DNA of 64,000 nucleotides. Source: Gambelia wislizenii. Lineage: Eukaryota > Chordata > Lepidosauria > Squamata > Crotaphytidae. The translations under genes and the position numbers were made by a program. The DNA lies in contig JAUMIR010000003.1 of NCBI GenBank assembly GCA_030847615.1, forward strand, positions 287,612,265-287,676,264. The letters are read 5' to 3'. How positions within the stretch are numbered: position 1 is the stretch's first letter; every line of letters begins with the position of its first letter. The notes below the pieces were generated by a model. The model did not search any database, was not told the DNA's origin, and saw nothing but the letters and a program-made list of their open reading frames with translations. Shown piece after piece: positions 33,736 to 43,959 of this stretch.

Positions 33736-35265
33736 TAAGAGTAAATTTATCCCACTTAACAGCAATAATTTTTATTCAGATGTCAATTCAGGACCCATTT
33801 CAGATATTTGAAACCTGGCTCTGCAGAATGACCTTTTATTTCCACAGCTATAGTAGTCATTTCCTAGTTCTCATTTGAAGGATGTTAGCAAAGTTGTTTG
33901 GGATACTCATTTCTACATCTGTCTGAGCCTATTTCTACACAAAATGGTAGTCAGCGCTAATGTTTTGATTCCTTTGGTATGTATCCTCTTTTATGTGGAA
34001 AAAGAAAACAATCAGTCCTGGAGACTTCCTCCATGGAGTAATCTAAACCAGACAAATGTCCTTAAATAACATGTTCAGAAGTACCAGGATGGAAAACAGT
34101 CATGTGATTCCATTCTTTAATAGTGGTTTTTCACCACAAAAGGCAGAGGATCCAATTAACCTCAAGCTACTGTCAATAATTTTTATATCTCATAGCTCTC
34201 CACTCAAGATGGCCAGCAAACATCCATGCTCTTGTAACATTTTCAAGGAGCCATGTCTGCCTCTGACAACACCTTCCATGAAATGATTGAAAAGATTTTA
34301 AGCCATAAAACGATGTTTTGACACCATGCAAATTACAGTCTATAACAACTATAATAAAAGAGAGAAAATTTCAAAGTGAAGCAATAACATTTCTCATGTC
34401 CTAACTGTGCTATTGCCTCAAAATGAACCATCAATTTTTCTTCTGAAAACATTTTCAAGGCACACCATTGAGCAATTTTTCTGTATGAATAATCCATCCT
34501 TCTAGTTTGCCTCCAGAGTGAGGTCAAAGCTGTTTTTATGCACACTGAACAGTTGCATTTCTCTCTGCTTATGTAATTCAGTTGTCAGCCGGCCTGAAAT
34601 ACTTCATGCACTATTTGGACTGCCAAGAGAGAAGCCAAGCAGTTTGAGCAATATTTAACACAGTCAAACATGACTGAAAATCCCTTTTTTTTTTTTTTTG
34701 TATCATTAGAATAGATTTTTAAACATTGCTTTAAAAAACACTAAGGAATACCATAAGTACAGAACTGTGAAATATATAGAATATATAGTACTATGAAGAA
34801 ACTGCCTTGTTAATATGCACCGCTTACCTTGCTATAGAAACGTAACTTACTGTAATTTTTGAAGGACTGGATTTTCTAAACTGGATAATTGCTCTTGTAT
34901 AATAACCAGCTGAAATTAATGATTAAACTTACATTCACCTGAACAAAAGCAATTACATTTAAACAATAAATTACAGAGGTCATGATCTATTGTATGGTTT
35001 GTTGATTTTAGTCACTTGTAGTGGGCCACTTCTGATAGAGAACCTTTGCTTTATAGAGAAGGATGACCCAGCATCTTGCTCTCCCAGTTACCAAAAAGAA
35101 AAAAAAAACCTACGAAGAGCAGAGTCAATCAGAAAATTTTGTTTCTTATGGATAATGAAATAAAACACTTCAAGTCCTCTCTTAATGTAAAGGACATATG
35201 ATGAACTTATTTTAATTCAAACTACTAGGAAGACAAAAAGCTGGCTTAAACTAAAGGCATTTATT
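33736..35265. other. Unannotated DNA, possible old conserved sequence
   Basis: No repeat recognised apart from a ~19-base T run near 34682-34700. The parts 34300-34680 and 34800-35060 look repeat-free and lack stop-free exons; they might be conserved non-coding sequence. I cannot test that here. Confidence 0.35.
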
Positions 35266-35467
35266 GCATTACACAGTTATAGCACTTTGATTCCACTTTA
35301 ATGGCCATGGCAACATCCAATGGAATCCTAGAGTTTGAAGTCTGACGAGACACTCAACCCCTCTGGCTGAGACTTCTAAATACTTCTCCCTGACTTGCCA
35401 ATCTCAGAATTCCATTGGATTGAGCCATGGCAGTTGAGTGGCATCATAGCCGTACAATTGTGTAGTA
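35266..35467. mobile_element. Short palindromic MITE (ACAAATCCC family), copy 5
   Basis: CATTACACAGTTATAGCAC at the left with CATAGCCGTACAATTGTGTA at the right, and CCAATGGAATCC against GAATTCCATTGG inside. Confidence 0.75.
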
Positions 35468-35577
35468 CAAAAGGACTGCAGATAAGACTACTTATCCAAT
35501 TAGCTAGCATTGCCTAGATTGACAGAGGCTCCTCAAGGTTTACACTCAATGTCTTTCCCAACAACTTCTTCCCATGA

Positions 35578-36135
35578 ATAATAGAATCATAGAATTGTAG
35601 AGTTGGAAAAGACCATGAGGGCCATCCAGTCCAACCCCCTGCCATGCAGGAATACACAATCAAAGCATCCCTGACGGATGGCCATCCAGCCTCTGATTAA
35701 AGACCTCCAAGGAAGGAGACCCCACCACGCTCCAAGGGAGTGTGTTCCACTGCCAAACAACTCTTACTGTCAAAAAGTTCCTCCTAATGTTGAGGTGGAA
35801 TCTCTGTTCCTGGAGCTTGCATCCATTGCTCCATGTTCCAGTCTCTGGAGCAGCCGAAAACAAGCTTGCTCCATCCTCAATGTGACACCCCTTCAACTAC
35901 TTAAACAGGGCTATCATATCGCCTCTTAACCATCATTTTTCCAGGCTAAACATACCCAGCTCCCTAAGTCCCTAAGATTTCCAGACCTTTCGCCATTTTA
36001 GTTGCCCTTCTCTGGACACGCTCCAATTTGTCAATATCCTTTTTTCATTGTGGACACAGTATTCTAGGTGAGGTCTGACCAAGGCAGAATAGAGCAGCAC
36101 TATCACTTCCTTTGATCTAACACTATACTTCTATT
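35578..36135 (-). mobile_element. CR1 LINE, 3' part (split copy)
   Basis: Reverse-strand CR1 3' UTR and RT C-terminus from the terminal octamers (AATAGAATCATAGAATTG) inward. It ends at the target duplication 36126-36135 and continues on the other side of the inserted LINE at 36940. Confidence 0.92.
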
Positions 36136-36939
36136 CTCTCTCTGGCTTTTCTTCACAAACGAAGATTCAGGAAGGACTCATCCCACGCTTTCTGCAAGTG
36201 CGCTGATGACTAAAAAGGCCAATCCGAGATAAACAAGTCCGGTTGCAAAAAGCACAGCAGAAGGTCTCCTTGGGTGATGTTTTTGGGTTGTGATTCTTTC
36301 TGCATTGTCGTTTCTCTTCAAGACTTGTTCGTCGTGAGTTCTCAAATAAGGCTGCAGCATTGTGGATAGTGCGTCTCCATGCGTCCCGATGTGAGGCCAG
36401 GGCGGACCACTGTTGGTGATCAATTTGGCCAAGCCTGAGATGTTGTTTCAGGGAATCTTTGTATCGCTTTTTTGGAGCGCCCCTCTTACGCTGACCCGTG
36501 GCGAGTTCACCGTAGAGTACTATTTTTGGGAGGCGATGGTCCTCCATCCTAGAAACGTGCCCTGCCCAGCGCAGCTGTGTTCTCAAGATCATGGCCTCAA
36601 TGCTGGTGATCCCTGCTTGCTCAAGGATAGCAACATTCGTCACATAGTCCAGTGTATATTTAGGATTGTGCATAGACAGCACTGATGAAAGCGCTCGAGG
36701 AGTCATAGGTGGTGGCGATAGGTGACCCATGTTTCAGATCCATAAAGGAGGATAGACAGTACGATGGCTCTATACACACTGATTTTTGTGCTTTGCCTCA
36801 GGTGTTTATTGCTCCAGACTCTTTTGTGAAGTCTTCCAAATGCACTATATGCCTTTGCTAATCTGTGATCGATCTCTTTGTCAATCTTGGCATCTGAGGA
36901 GATTATGCTTCCCAGGTAGGTGAACTGCTATTGAACTGC
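36136..36939 (-). mobile_element. APE-type LINE, 5'-truncated, inserted into CR1
   Basis: 804 bp inserted between two copies of the 10-bp duplication TACTTCTATT (36126-36135 and 36940-36949, plus-strand reading). It is the 3' end of the same LINE family as the long copy at 51830-55870 (starting at the part corresponding to about 55030). The 3' end is at 36136, next to AGAGAGAG. The short length and single duplication fit target-primed reverse transcription with early stop. Confidence 0.93.
36167..36730 (-). pseudogene. APE-type LINE ORF, C-terminal end with zinc-finger-like motif
   Basis: 187 codons open: LRWAGHVSRMEDHRLPK (the usual end of RT in this type of LINE), then a basic region, then CAFCNRTCLSRIGLFSHQRT followed by C, a Cys/His motif (C-x2-C ... 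H-x4-C) typical of the C-terminus of these LINE proteins. The long copy at 51830-55870 has the same motif but with stops and frame breaks before it, so this short copy preserves the C-terminus better. Cys/His motif function (nucleic-acid binding) is inferred. Confidence 0.85.
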
Positions 36940-38877
36940 TACTTCTATTGATGCACCCCAAAATCGCATTGGCCTTTTTAGCTGCCACATCACACTGTTG
37001 ACTCATGTTCAACTTGTGGTCGACTAGGACTAGATCCCTTTCACACATAGTCTCGTTCAGCCAGGTCTCCCCCATCCTATATCTATGCATTTCATTTTTC
37101 CGCCCTAAGTGCAGTACCTTACATTTCTCCGTATTGAATTTCATTTTGTTAGCTTTGGCCCAGCTCTCCAGTCTATCCAGGTCATTTTGAATTTTGATCC
37201 TGTCCTCTAGGGTATTAGCTACTCCTCCTAAATTTGGTGTCAAATTTGATAAGTATGCCCCTAATTCCCTCATCCAAGTCATTGATAAAGATGTTGAATA
37301 GCACTGGGCCCAGGACAGACCCCTGTGGCACCCCACTGGTCACATCTTTTCAAGACAAAGAGGAGCCACTGCTGACCACCCTTTGGGTTCGGCCGGTCAA
37401 CCAATTACAAATCCATGGGACAGTTAACTTGTCTAGCCCACATTTTACAAGTTTGTTTGCAAGAATGTCATGGGGAACCTTGTCAAAGGCCTTACTGAAA
37501 TCAAGGTATGCGATATCCACAGTGTTCCCTTCATCTACCAAGCTGGTAATTTTATCAAAAAAAGAGTTCAGATTAGTCTGGCATGACTTGTTCCTCTGAA
37601 ACCCATGTTGACTTTTTGTGATTATGGCATTGCCTTCTAAATGTTCACAGACTCTCTGTTGAATGATCTGCTCTAGAATCTTCTCAGGTATTGATGTCAG
37701 ACTAACTGGACAATATTTGTTGGGATCCTCTTTTTTCCCCTTTTTGAAGATGGGGACAATGTTTGCCCTCCTCCAGTCTGCTGGGACTTCTCCTGTTCTC
37801 CAGGAGTTCTCAAAGATTATTTCCAATGGCTCTGAGATTACATTTGCCAGCTCTTTTAATATTCTTGGATGTAGTTCATCTGGTCCTGGAGATTTACATT
37901 CATTTAGATTAAGAAGGTATTCCTGTACTACCTCTTTGCTTATTCTGTGCTGGATTTCCCCTATTGTGTCCTCTGTTCCATTATCCTCAGGTTGGTCAAC
38001 CTTTTCCTTTTCTGAAAACACTGAGGCAAAGAAGGTGTTGAGTAATTCTGCCTTTTCTCTGTCCCCTGTTAGCATTTTGGCATCTTCTTCACATAGTGGC
38101 CCTACCATTTTCTTCTTCCTCCTTTTGCAGTGGACATACCCAAAAAAACCCTTTTTATTGTTCTTAACCTCTCTGGCAAGCCTGAGCTCATTCTGCGCTT
38201 TAGCTTTTCTGACTTTACTCCTACACGTGTTCGCTATCTGTTTGAATTCTTCTTTGGTGTTTTCCCCTTTTTTCCATTTCCTATATATGTTCCATTTAAA
38301 ACTTAGCTCCATTGAAAGTTCTTTAGTCATCCATCCTGGTTTCTTGAGACACCTCCCATTTTTCTTCCTCATTGGTATAGTATGAAATTGTGCCTTCAGT
38401 ATCTCCCTTTTGAGAAAGTCCCATCCGTCTTGAGGTCTCTTCTCTTTTAGTATTCCTGACCATGGGATCACCCCCAGTATTTCCCCAAGTTTATTGAAAT
38501 CAGCTCTCCTAAAGTCAAGAATGTGTGTCTGACTATGCCTGTCTTCTCCTTTCCATTGTATAACAAACTCCAGGAGAACATGATCACTCTCACCTAAGGA
38601 TCCCACCACTTGCACCCCATTAACCAGGTCATTCTTGTTGGTTAGGATCAGATCTAAAATAGCTGACCCCCTTGTTGCCTCTTCCACCTTTTGGACCATG
38701 AAATTGTCTTCCAGGCAAGTAAGGAATTTGCTAGACCTTGAAGTTTTGGTTGAGTTAGATTGCCAGCAAATATCAGGATAGTTGACGTCACCCATCACTA
38801 CTACATCTCTCCTTTCTGCATGTGTGTTCATCTGTTCTAGAAAGGCATCATCCAATTCCTCTATCTGATTTGGGATA
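36940..38877 (-). mobile_element. CR1 LINE, coding part (split copy)
   Basis: The 5' portion of the copy whose 3' end is 35578-36135. It is truncated at the 5' side inside the endonuclease, next to a CAT-rich microsatellite (38878-38935). Confidence 0.93.
36950..38876 (-). pseudogene. CR1 ORF2: endonuclease C-terminus and reverse transcriptase, catalytic site damaged
   Basis: A 520-codon stretch is open from the truncated end to near 37350. It contains the endonuclease words VVMGDVNYPDICW (normally GDFN) and GESDHVLLEF, a linker, then RT motifs [46 protein letters not shown] and ICNWLTGRTQRVV. After a frame change the PQGSVLGP ... [11 protein letters not shown] region follows. At about 37241-37246 six bases are missing relative to the copy at 14101, turning the catalytic KFADDT into KFDT, and one extra T just after shifts the frame. 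Without the second aspartate the RT should be inactive. Confidence 0.92.
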
Positions 38878-38935
38878 CCACCACCATCATCATCATGAGA
38901 TATCACCATCATCATCATCTTCATCTTTTTTTCAC
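38878..38935. repeat. CAT/ATC-rich microsatellite
   Basis: Imperfect CAC/CAT trinucleotide runs at the 5' junction of the CR1 copy; possibly the insertion target. Confidence 0.75.
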
Positions 38936-39275
38936 AGAATTCAAAGTGGATTTTTTAAAAATAAGCAAATACAGATACAAAATAGATATAGGCAAAACTG
39001 TAAAAGATTACAAGAATTCAGAATTTTTAAAAAGCTACACAGAAGGCTTAAGAGGGAGAGAGTCAATCTAACCTTTTTCTGAAGGGAGTTATAGAGCTTC
39101 AAAGCAGCCACTGAGAAAGTCCTCTTCAATGTTCCCACTTACGAACTTGTGAAGATGGTGGAATGAAGAGAAAGATGTTTCCCTGTTATCATTAGCAATA
39201 TTAGGAGTTTTGACATAGCTAATATTTATTTAAGAGACAAAGGACTGTCACCATATTCCTTCCAGGCAAGACTCT
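38936..39275. repeat. Unclassified interspersed repeat fragment
   Basis: GGGAGTTATAGAGCTTC, CAGCCACTGAGAAAGTCC and TGTTCCCACTTACGAAC match wording of the same recurring sauropsid repeat suspected at 4269-4437. Limits unclear. Confidence 0.35.
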
Positions 39276-39741
39276 TGTACTAGTGTGGGCGCATCTATGT
39301 GACCCCTGGATCCTGTTGGGAAGTGGTCCTCCACTTGTGCCATGACAGTGGGCCTGCAGGGAACTTTGGGTTATAAAATACTCTGCACCTCCTCACTAGG
39401 GAAATTTGGCAGCCTTGAGTCCAGGCAGACATGGAGCATCATGTGAGGACCTGCCCCACCTGCTATCATGCCAAGGATCAGCCAGAAAGGCACATTGGAT
39501 TATTGCAACCACTGCCTACTCCTTCTGGACCCTGAAGGATGATCTTCATGTACTTTATTACAGATCTATTCATGTCAGCTGGTCACACCACCTTTCAGTT
39601 CATGGTGAATTAGTTCTCCAAAATGGCACATTTTTCCCCTGTTCTGGTGTGCTGTCTGCTAAGAAAACATCCTGCCTGTTCATGCAGTGCATCTTTTACC
39701 TCACAGTCACCCTATGGAGATCATATATGATGGGGGGTTGG

Positions 39742-39758
39742 AGAGAGAGAGAGAGAGA
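39742..39758. repeat. (GA)n microsatellite
   Basis: Short GA run inside the gypsy remnant. Confidence 0.85.
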
Positions 39759-39871
39759 TAATTTATAGCCCAGTTCTGGCAGAGTCTGCTCCAGCTTGAT
39801 ATTAAGCCCCATCTCTTCTCATACTACCATCTGCAATTGGACAGTCAGACTGAGTGGACCAATGCCAATGG

Positions 39872-40147
39872 TGGCGCAGTGGTTAAATGCCAGTACTGCA
39901 AGCCACCACGTCACAAGTTCGATTCCAGCCGGCTCCAAGGTTCACTCAGCCTTCCATCCTTTCGTAGGTCGGTAAATTGAGTACCCAGCTTGTGGGGGGC
40001 AATTAGCTAACACACATTGGAAACTGTTTAATGCAGCGTAGATGTGTAAATAGCTATTGCTTAAAACAATTTGTAAGCAGCTCTGATAGCCTTGTGGCTG
40101 AAGAGTGGGGTATAAATAAATAAATAAATAATAATAAATAAGACAAT
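39872..40147 (+). mobile_element. tRNA-derived SINE (Sauria-type)
   Basis: Head TGGCGCAGTGGTTAAATGCC (pol III A box) and GTTCGATTCCAGCC (B box), then CAGCCTTCCATCC and GGTCGGTAAATTGAGTACCC, GTGGGGGGCAATTAGC, ending in an AAATAAAT tail. The flanks at 39851-39871 and 40148-40169 are imperfect copies of each other (both end in TGCCAATGG), consistent with an old ~21-bp target duplication inside the integrase gene. Confidence 0.85.
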
Positions 40148-40865
40148 TGAGTTGAGCTGTTGCCAATGGCAGAGTTTGCCTACAACAACTCCCTCCTCAC
40201 CTTGATTCAACAGACCCTCTTTTTGCCAACTTCATTTTCCACCCATGCTTGTTTCCAGTTGTGTCCCCCACCCAGTTTTCGATGCCTGCAGCAGAGCAAG
40301 GGTTTCAGGAGTTATAAGCCACACAATCACTTCTGATTGAGAAATTGAACTTAACCAAACAGGAGTATAAGCACTTTGCAGATACTGTGAGACAACCTGC
40401 CCCCTCCCTGAAAGTTTGGGGCATCAGGTCTGGCCCTCCACTTGTCATCTTCTGCATCATCTGGATGCCCACTTCACAGATACTATCCCATAATGGTGCA
40501 ATCTAATTCCTTGGCTTTCCACTTACAGCTGCCAGAGAGTCTTCATGTCCAGCCTGTGTTTCACCACTTTCTCCTGGTCCCTGCAATGGACATCCATCCT
40601 GTCATGTGTTTGACACCTCCACCCCTCCAGTGATAGTGGGAGGGGAGAAGGAATATGAAGTAACTCAGGTGCTGGACTCCTGGTATGCCCCCTCTACTGC
40701 AGTACCTCATTGATTGGGTAGTATATAGACCAGAGGAGCATGTGTCTTGGGAACATGTGTCTGATATCCATATTCCCATACTGGTGCACCAGTTCCACCA
40801 GTGCTATCCCGCTAAACCTAGAAACATCCCCAACACCCAGGGGATGATACTGGGGAGAGGAGTAG

Positions 40866-41454
40866 TGTCATAATTTACCCTCTAGAGACAGAGCTTTCAG
40901 ACACAGAGGAGGAGGATCTACAGCTCCTGATAATCTCTCCAAGTGATCCTAGTGAACTCTCTGAGACTGAGGAGCTGGGGGCTGAGGCAGAGGGGGGTCC
41001 CTACTCCCCAGCAGGAGGTTGCAGACACTGAAGACTTGTTACCATTCTTTGCAGAACAAAAAAGAGACAAGGAGAGATTACTCTTATCTCAGCTGCTGCT
41101 AAATTGGAGACACTGACTAATTAGGCACCTGGTGTCTCGAGACAGCTGCCCATAAGACTCCCAGCAGCTCCCTGGCAGCTTTGTTGCTGACAACAGTTCT
41201 CTCTTGGTGACTGGCAATACTCTTCAGCATTCATGTTTTCCTGACCTTGGACTAGCTATGATTTATGAGTCTGTTTTATCCCTTACTGGGTTTATTTAAC
41301 TGGACTACTGACTTGCTGTACAACTTCTGGACTGGCTGATGACCTTTATCCTACTGGATGCCCGGTGACTGACCTGGACTGTATTAAATACTTGACAACT
41401 CTTGCAGTCCAACCACCTGATTCCTGGAACATTTGCTGACTGGAGTATAGGACA
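40866..41454 (+). mobile_element. Ty3/gypsy 3' LTR
   Basis: Starts TGTCATAATTTACC directly after the polypurine tract and ends in TATAGGACA, giving TG...CA boundaries and 589 bp. CR1 sequence begins at the next base, so the gypsy element probably integrated in or next to that CR1. The 5' LTR is not in the window. Confidence 0.7.
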
Positions 41455-41747
41455 GTCTGGAAACCAAGTTTGATGGGGATTGACTTAAGGAGCTGCGTAT
41501 GTTTAGCATGTAGGAGAAAAGACTGAGAGGTGGCATGATAGCCATCTTTAAATATGTGAAGGGATGTCATGTAGAAGGTGGAGCAAGCTTGTTTTCTGAT
41601 GCTCCAGAGACTGGGACATGGAGCAATGGATTCAAATTACTACATAAGGAAGAACTTCTCTACTCTAATTGCTGTTCAACAGTGGAATGGACTCTATATC
41701 TTTAAACAGAAGTTTCATGGAAATCTTTCAGAAGTAGTTTTTTGTTA
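41455..41747 (+). mobile_element. CR1 LINE 3' part, split by a Penelope insertion
   Basis: GTCTGGAAACCAAG to AAGTAGTTTTTTGTTA, the CR1 3' UTR with several deletions. The remaining 3' end lies at 42377-42470 (TTCCAACTGAAAGATTCTAT and terminal octamers) beyond the Penelope insertion. Confidence 0.85.
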
Positions 41748-42115
41748 TGTCAAAAGCTTTCACAGCTGGCATCCATAGATTTTCCTTGGCTTTTTTCTGG
41801 GCTGTGAGGCTGTGTTCTGGAAGAGTTTACTTCTGACGTTTTGGCTGCATCTGTGGCTGGCATCTTCAGAGAATGTTTGGGTCGGAGTGTGTGTGGAGTT
41901 TATATACTGTGAACCCCTGTTAGGGAGTATATGTAAATTTGTGATTTGAATGATTAGTTTCTGGGTATAGAAATACAAGGAGGATTAGTGTCTGGCTAAT
42001 GGTAGGTTGATGGCTCATTATCTGCTGGAAATCCTCCTATCCCTGGTGGAATTCCTTTGTAAGTGTTGAGTTTTTATTCTATTTTTTTCACATAATAAAA
42101 ATATATATTGTTTTT

Positions 42116-42150
<35 letters not shown>

Positions 42151-42376
42151 TTACATATACTCCCCAATAGGAGTATATGTAGAAGTATACATATTGTTTT
42201 TCACATATATATTTACATATTTACATATACTCCCCAACAGCAGTTCACAGTATATAAACTCCACACAAACTCCTACCCAACCATTCTCTGAAGATGCCAG
42301 CCACAGATGCAGGTGAAACATCAGGAGTAAATTCTTCCAGAACATGGCCTCACAGCCCAGAAAAAACCCAAGGAAA
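41748..42376. mobile_element. Penelope-like inverted-repeat insertion with target duplication
   Basis: 629 bp bounded by the 12-bp direct repeat AGTTTTTTGTTA (41736-41747 and 42377-42388). The left part (to about 42085) is the 3' end of a Penelope-like element on the minus strand; the right part (42155-42376) is the same tail on the plus strand. Between them is an AT-rich/(AC)n spacer. The single target duplication around the whole structure shows it entered as one unit. This is the head-to-head pseudo-LTR arrangement known for Penelope elements. Confidence 0.9.
42119..42147. repeat. (AC)n microsatellite
   Basis: AC dinucleotide run, ~14 units, at the centre of the inverted Penelope structure. 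Confidence 0.9.
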
Positions 42377-42470
42377 AGTTTTTTGTTAGTTGTTGATTTG
42401 CATATGGTAGGGGGCTGAACTTGCAGTCCCTTCCAACTGAAAGATTCTATGATTCTATGGTTTTATGAGG
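42377..42470 (+). mobile_element. CR1 LINE, terminal 3' end (continuation)
   Basis: Continues the copy at 41455-41747 after the Penelope insertion and ends in GATTCTATGATTCTATGG. Confidence 0.85.
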
Positions 42471-42530
42471 CTTCAGATAGCCTGGACCCAAACTATGTAG
42501 GGCTTTACAACCAGTAGTGTAAAACTTTGT
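42471..42530. repeat. Unclassified interspersed repeat fragment
   Basis: CAGATAGCCTGGACCC ... TATGTAGGGCTTTACAACC; another piece of the recurring repeat suspected at 4269-4437. Confidence 0.35.
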
Positions 42531-42599
42531 AAATTTCATTTTCACAAGCAAGAATTAATAATTTAGCCATTTTCGCCTTTGTCACAAATAACTGAACAA

Positions 42600-42830
42600 A
42601 CTTGTGCAGTGTTCAAAGACTATTAACAGTTCTTATACTGTTCAAAATAAGTTATTCTGTTCAAAAATGCAATTTTTGCAGACAAAACAGCATTTTCTAT
42701 ACAAAAACAAATTTCATGATCTGAAATGTTATTTTCTATGCAGAAAATGCTGGTCTTTGTGCAACCCCCACTCATTTCTGTGCAGCAAATTCTGCACAAC
42801 TACATTTTTCACATGGATAAATTCCAGAAC
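42600..42830. repeat. Degenerate TGTGCAGAAAA-type repeat, locus 3
   Basis: Repeated variants such as CTTGTGCAGTG, ACTGTTCAAAATAAG, CTGTTCAAAAATGC, TATGCAGAAAATGC, TCTGTGCAGCAAAT and TCTGCACAACT, spaced roughly 20-40 bp. Confidence 0.55.
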
Positions 42831-43187
42831 TTTTCTGGGCTGTGAGGCTGTGTTCTGGAAGAGTTTATTTCTGATGTTTTGCCTGCATCTGTGGCTGGCA
42901 TCTTCAGAGAATGGTTGGATAGGAGTATGTGTGGGGTTTATATAGTGTGAGTCCCTGTTGGAGAAGATATGTACCTCTGTGTATTTGGATGGCTAGTTAC
43001 TGGGAGGAGATATGCAAGGAGGATTAGTTTCTATTTAGCTAATGGTCCTTTGTCCACTAGGAATCCCCCTGTCCCTGGGTGGAGTTCATTTGTATGTACT
43101 GAGTTTTGATTTTGGTGTTTTTTCAGGACTGGTAGCCAAACTTTGTTTACTTGTAGGGTTTCTTTTTTGCTGTTGAAGTTGTCCAGG

Positions 43188-43950
43188 GGTTCGTTTACAT
43201 GGGCAAATATTCCCCTAAATATACCGCAAAGATAGTAGCTCATTGTTCCCACGGATCGCACCACAGCATCGCCTCATTCAGAAGGGGGGAAGGTAATACA
43301 CCCAAATATAGTGTGACAAGGGATGTTGCTACTTTTGCCAAGTTATTCGCAAAGTAGCGCATTATTGCTAGTGTAAACAACCATTCCACTAAGGGCTGCA
43401 GCAGAGCTGCATTGTGATTGGTTGTTATGATGAAGGGGTGGGCTTAAAAGAGGTGGAGTGAGGGAGGGAGATTCAGTAGCGATTAAGAAATTTTGAAAAA
43501 TCCTCTCTGCTATTTTGCAAGTCTGTGTGAATCCAGTTCGCTAAGAAAAAGGATTCCCAATTCCTTTCAGTCAGGGAAGATCTGTTCTACACATAAAGCA
43601 CTTCCTCTTTCTCCTCAGCTGCGATCACTGTGTCTCTGCTTGGCGGGGGCAGAGAGAGAGAGAGAGAGAGAGAGAGACTTTTCTTTGATCTTCCCCCTGC
43701 TATTTTGGCAGTCTGTGATTCTTTATTTAGCAAGGAAATGCAGGCTTCCAATCCTTTCAATCATGGAGCATCTATCCTGCTCCCCATAAAGCCCCTCCTC
43801 TGCTTGGTCTCTGCTTAGGAGGCCACGCCCCCGCACCTTTCCATGTCTGAACCATAAAGCGACATAGTTAACAAAAAAAACTGACTGGCACAGCTGCGGA
43901 AAAGAATTAAAGCTCGATTTGCCACAATAAATCTGCTGTGTAAATGAACC
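43188..43950. mobile_element. MITE with GGTTC(A/G)TTTACA ends, inside the Penelope copy
   Basis: Ends GGTTCGTTTACA and TGTAAATGAACC are inverted, and CCAGG flanks both sides (43183-43187 and 43951-43955). Removing the block restores the Penelope sequence seen at 2476-2495, which proves an insertion. It contains an (AG)n run at 43651-43677 and no coding capacity. A 5-bp duplication of CCAGG is the longest reading; a shorter one cannot be excluded. Confidence 0.85.
43651..43677. repeat. (AG)n microsatellite
   Basis: AG run, about 13 units, within the MITE. Confidence 0.9.
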
Positions 43951-43959
43951 CCAGGTGTT

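Larger units (their letters stand above)
39400..40860 (+). pseudogene. Gypsy integrase core and chromodomain, decayed
   Basis: Reading across frame shifts, the plus strand gives, in order: CPTCYHAKDQPE (zinc-binding HHCC end), YFITDLFMSAGHTTF with a following FSKMAHFFPC (integrase core with the first catalytic Asp), LLPMAEFAYNN after the SINE (about 40155-40190), SLAFHLQLPESL and PVFHHFLLVPA (GPY/F-type region, about 40510-40580), and finally an EYEVTQVLDS-type chromodomain with LIDWVVY (about 40650-40800). Chromodomains steer integration toward marked chromatin in this lineage. Stops and shifts are frequent; not functional. Confidence 0.82.
39276..40865 (+). mobile_element. Ty3/gypsy element, integrase-chromodomain end
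   Basis: 3' part of a gypsy-type pol gene followed directly by a polypurine tract (about 40851-40865, TGGGGAGAGGAGTAG) and an LTR. A SINE at 39872-40147 interrupts it. The 5' half (gag, protease, RT) is absent. Confidence 0.85.

Noticed and set aside
37663..38385. 240-codon plus-strand open frame
   Set aside because: Antisense of the CR1 ORF2 on the minus strand, which has clear RT and endonuclease motifs.
39872..39950. tRNA gene
   Set aside because: A and B boxes are present but no cloverleaf; it is the head of a tRNA-derived SINE with an A/T-rich tail and flanking duplication.
42832..42900. Target duplication for the large Penelope copy
   Set aside because: I compared the flanks at about 42820-42832 and 46490-46505 and found no convincing match.
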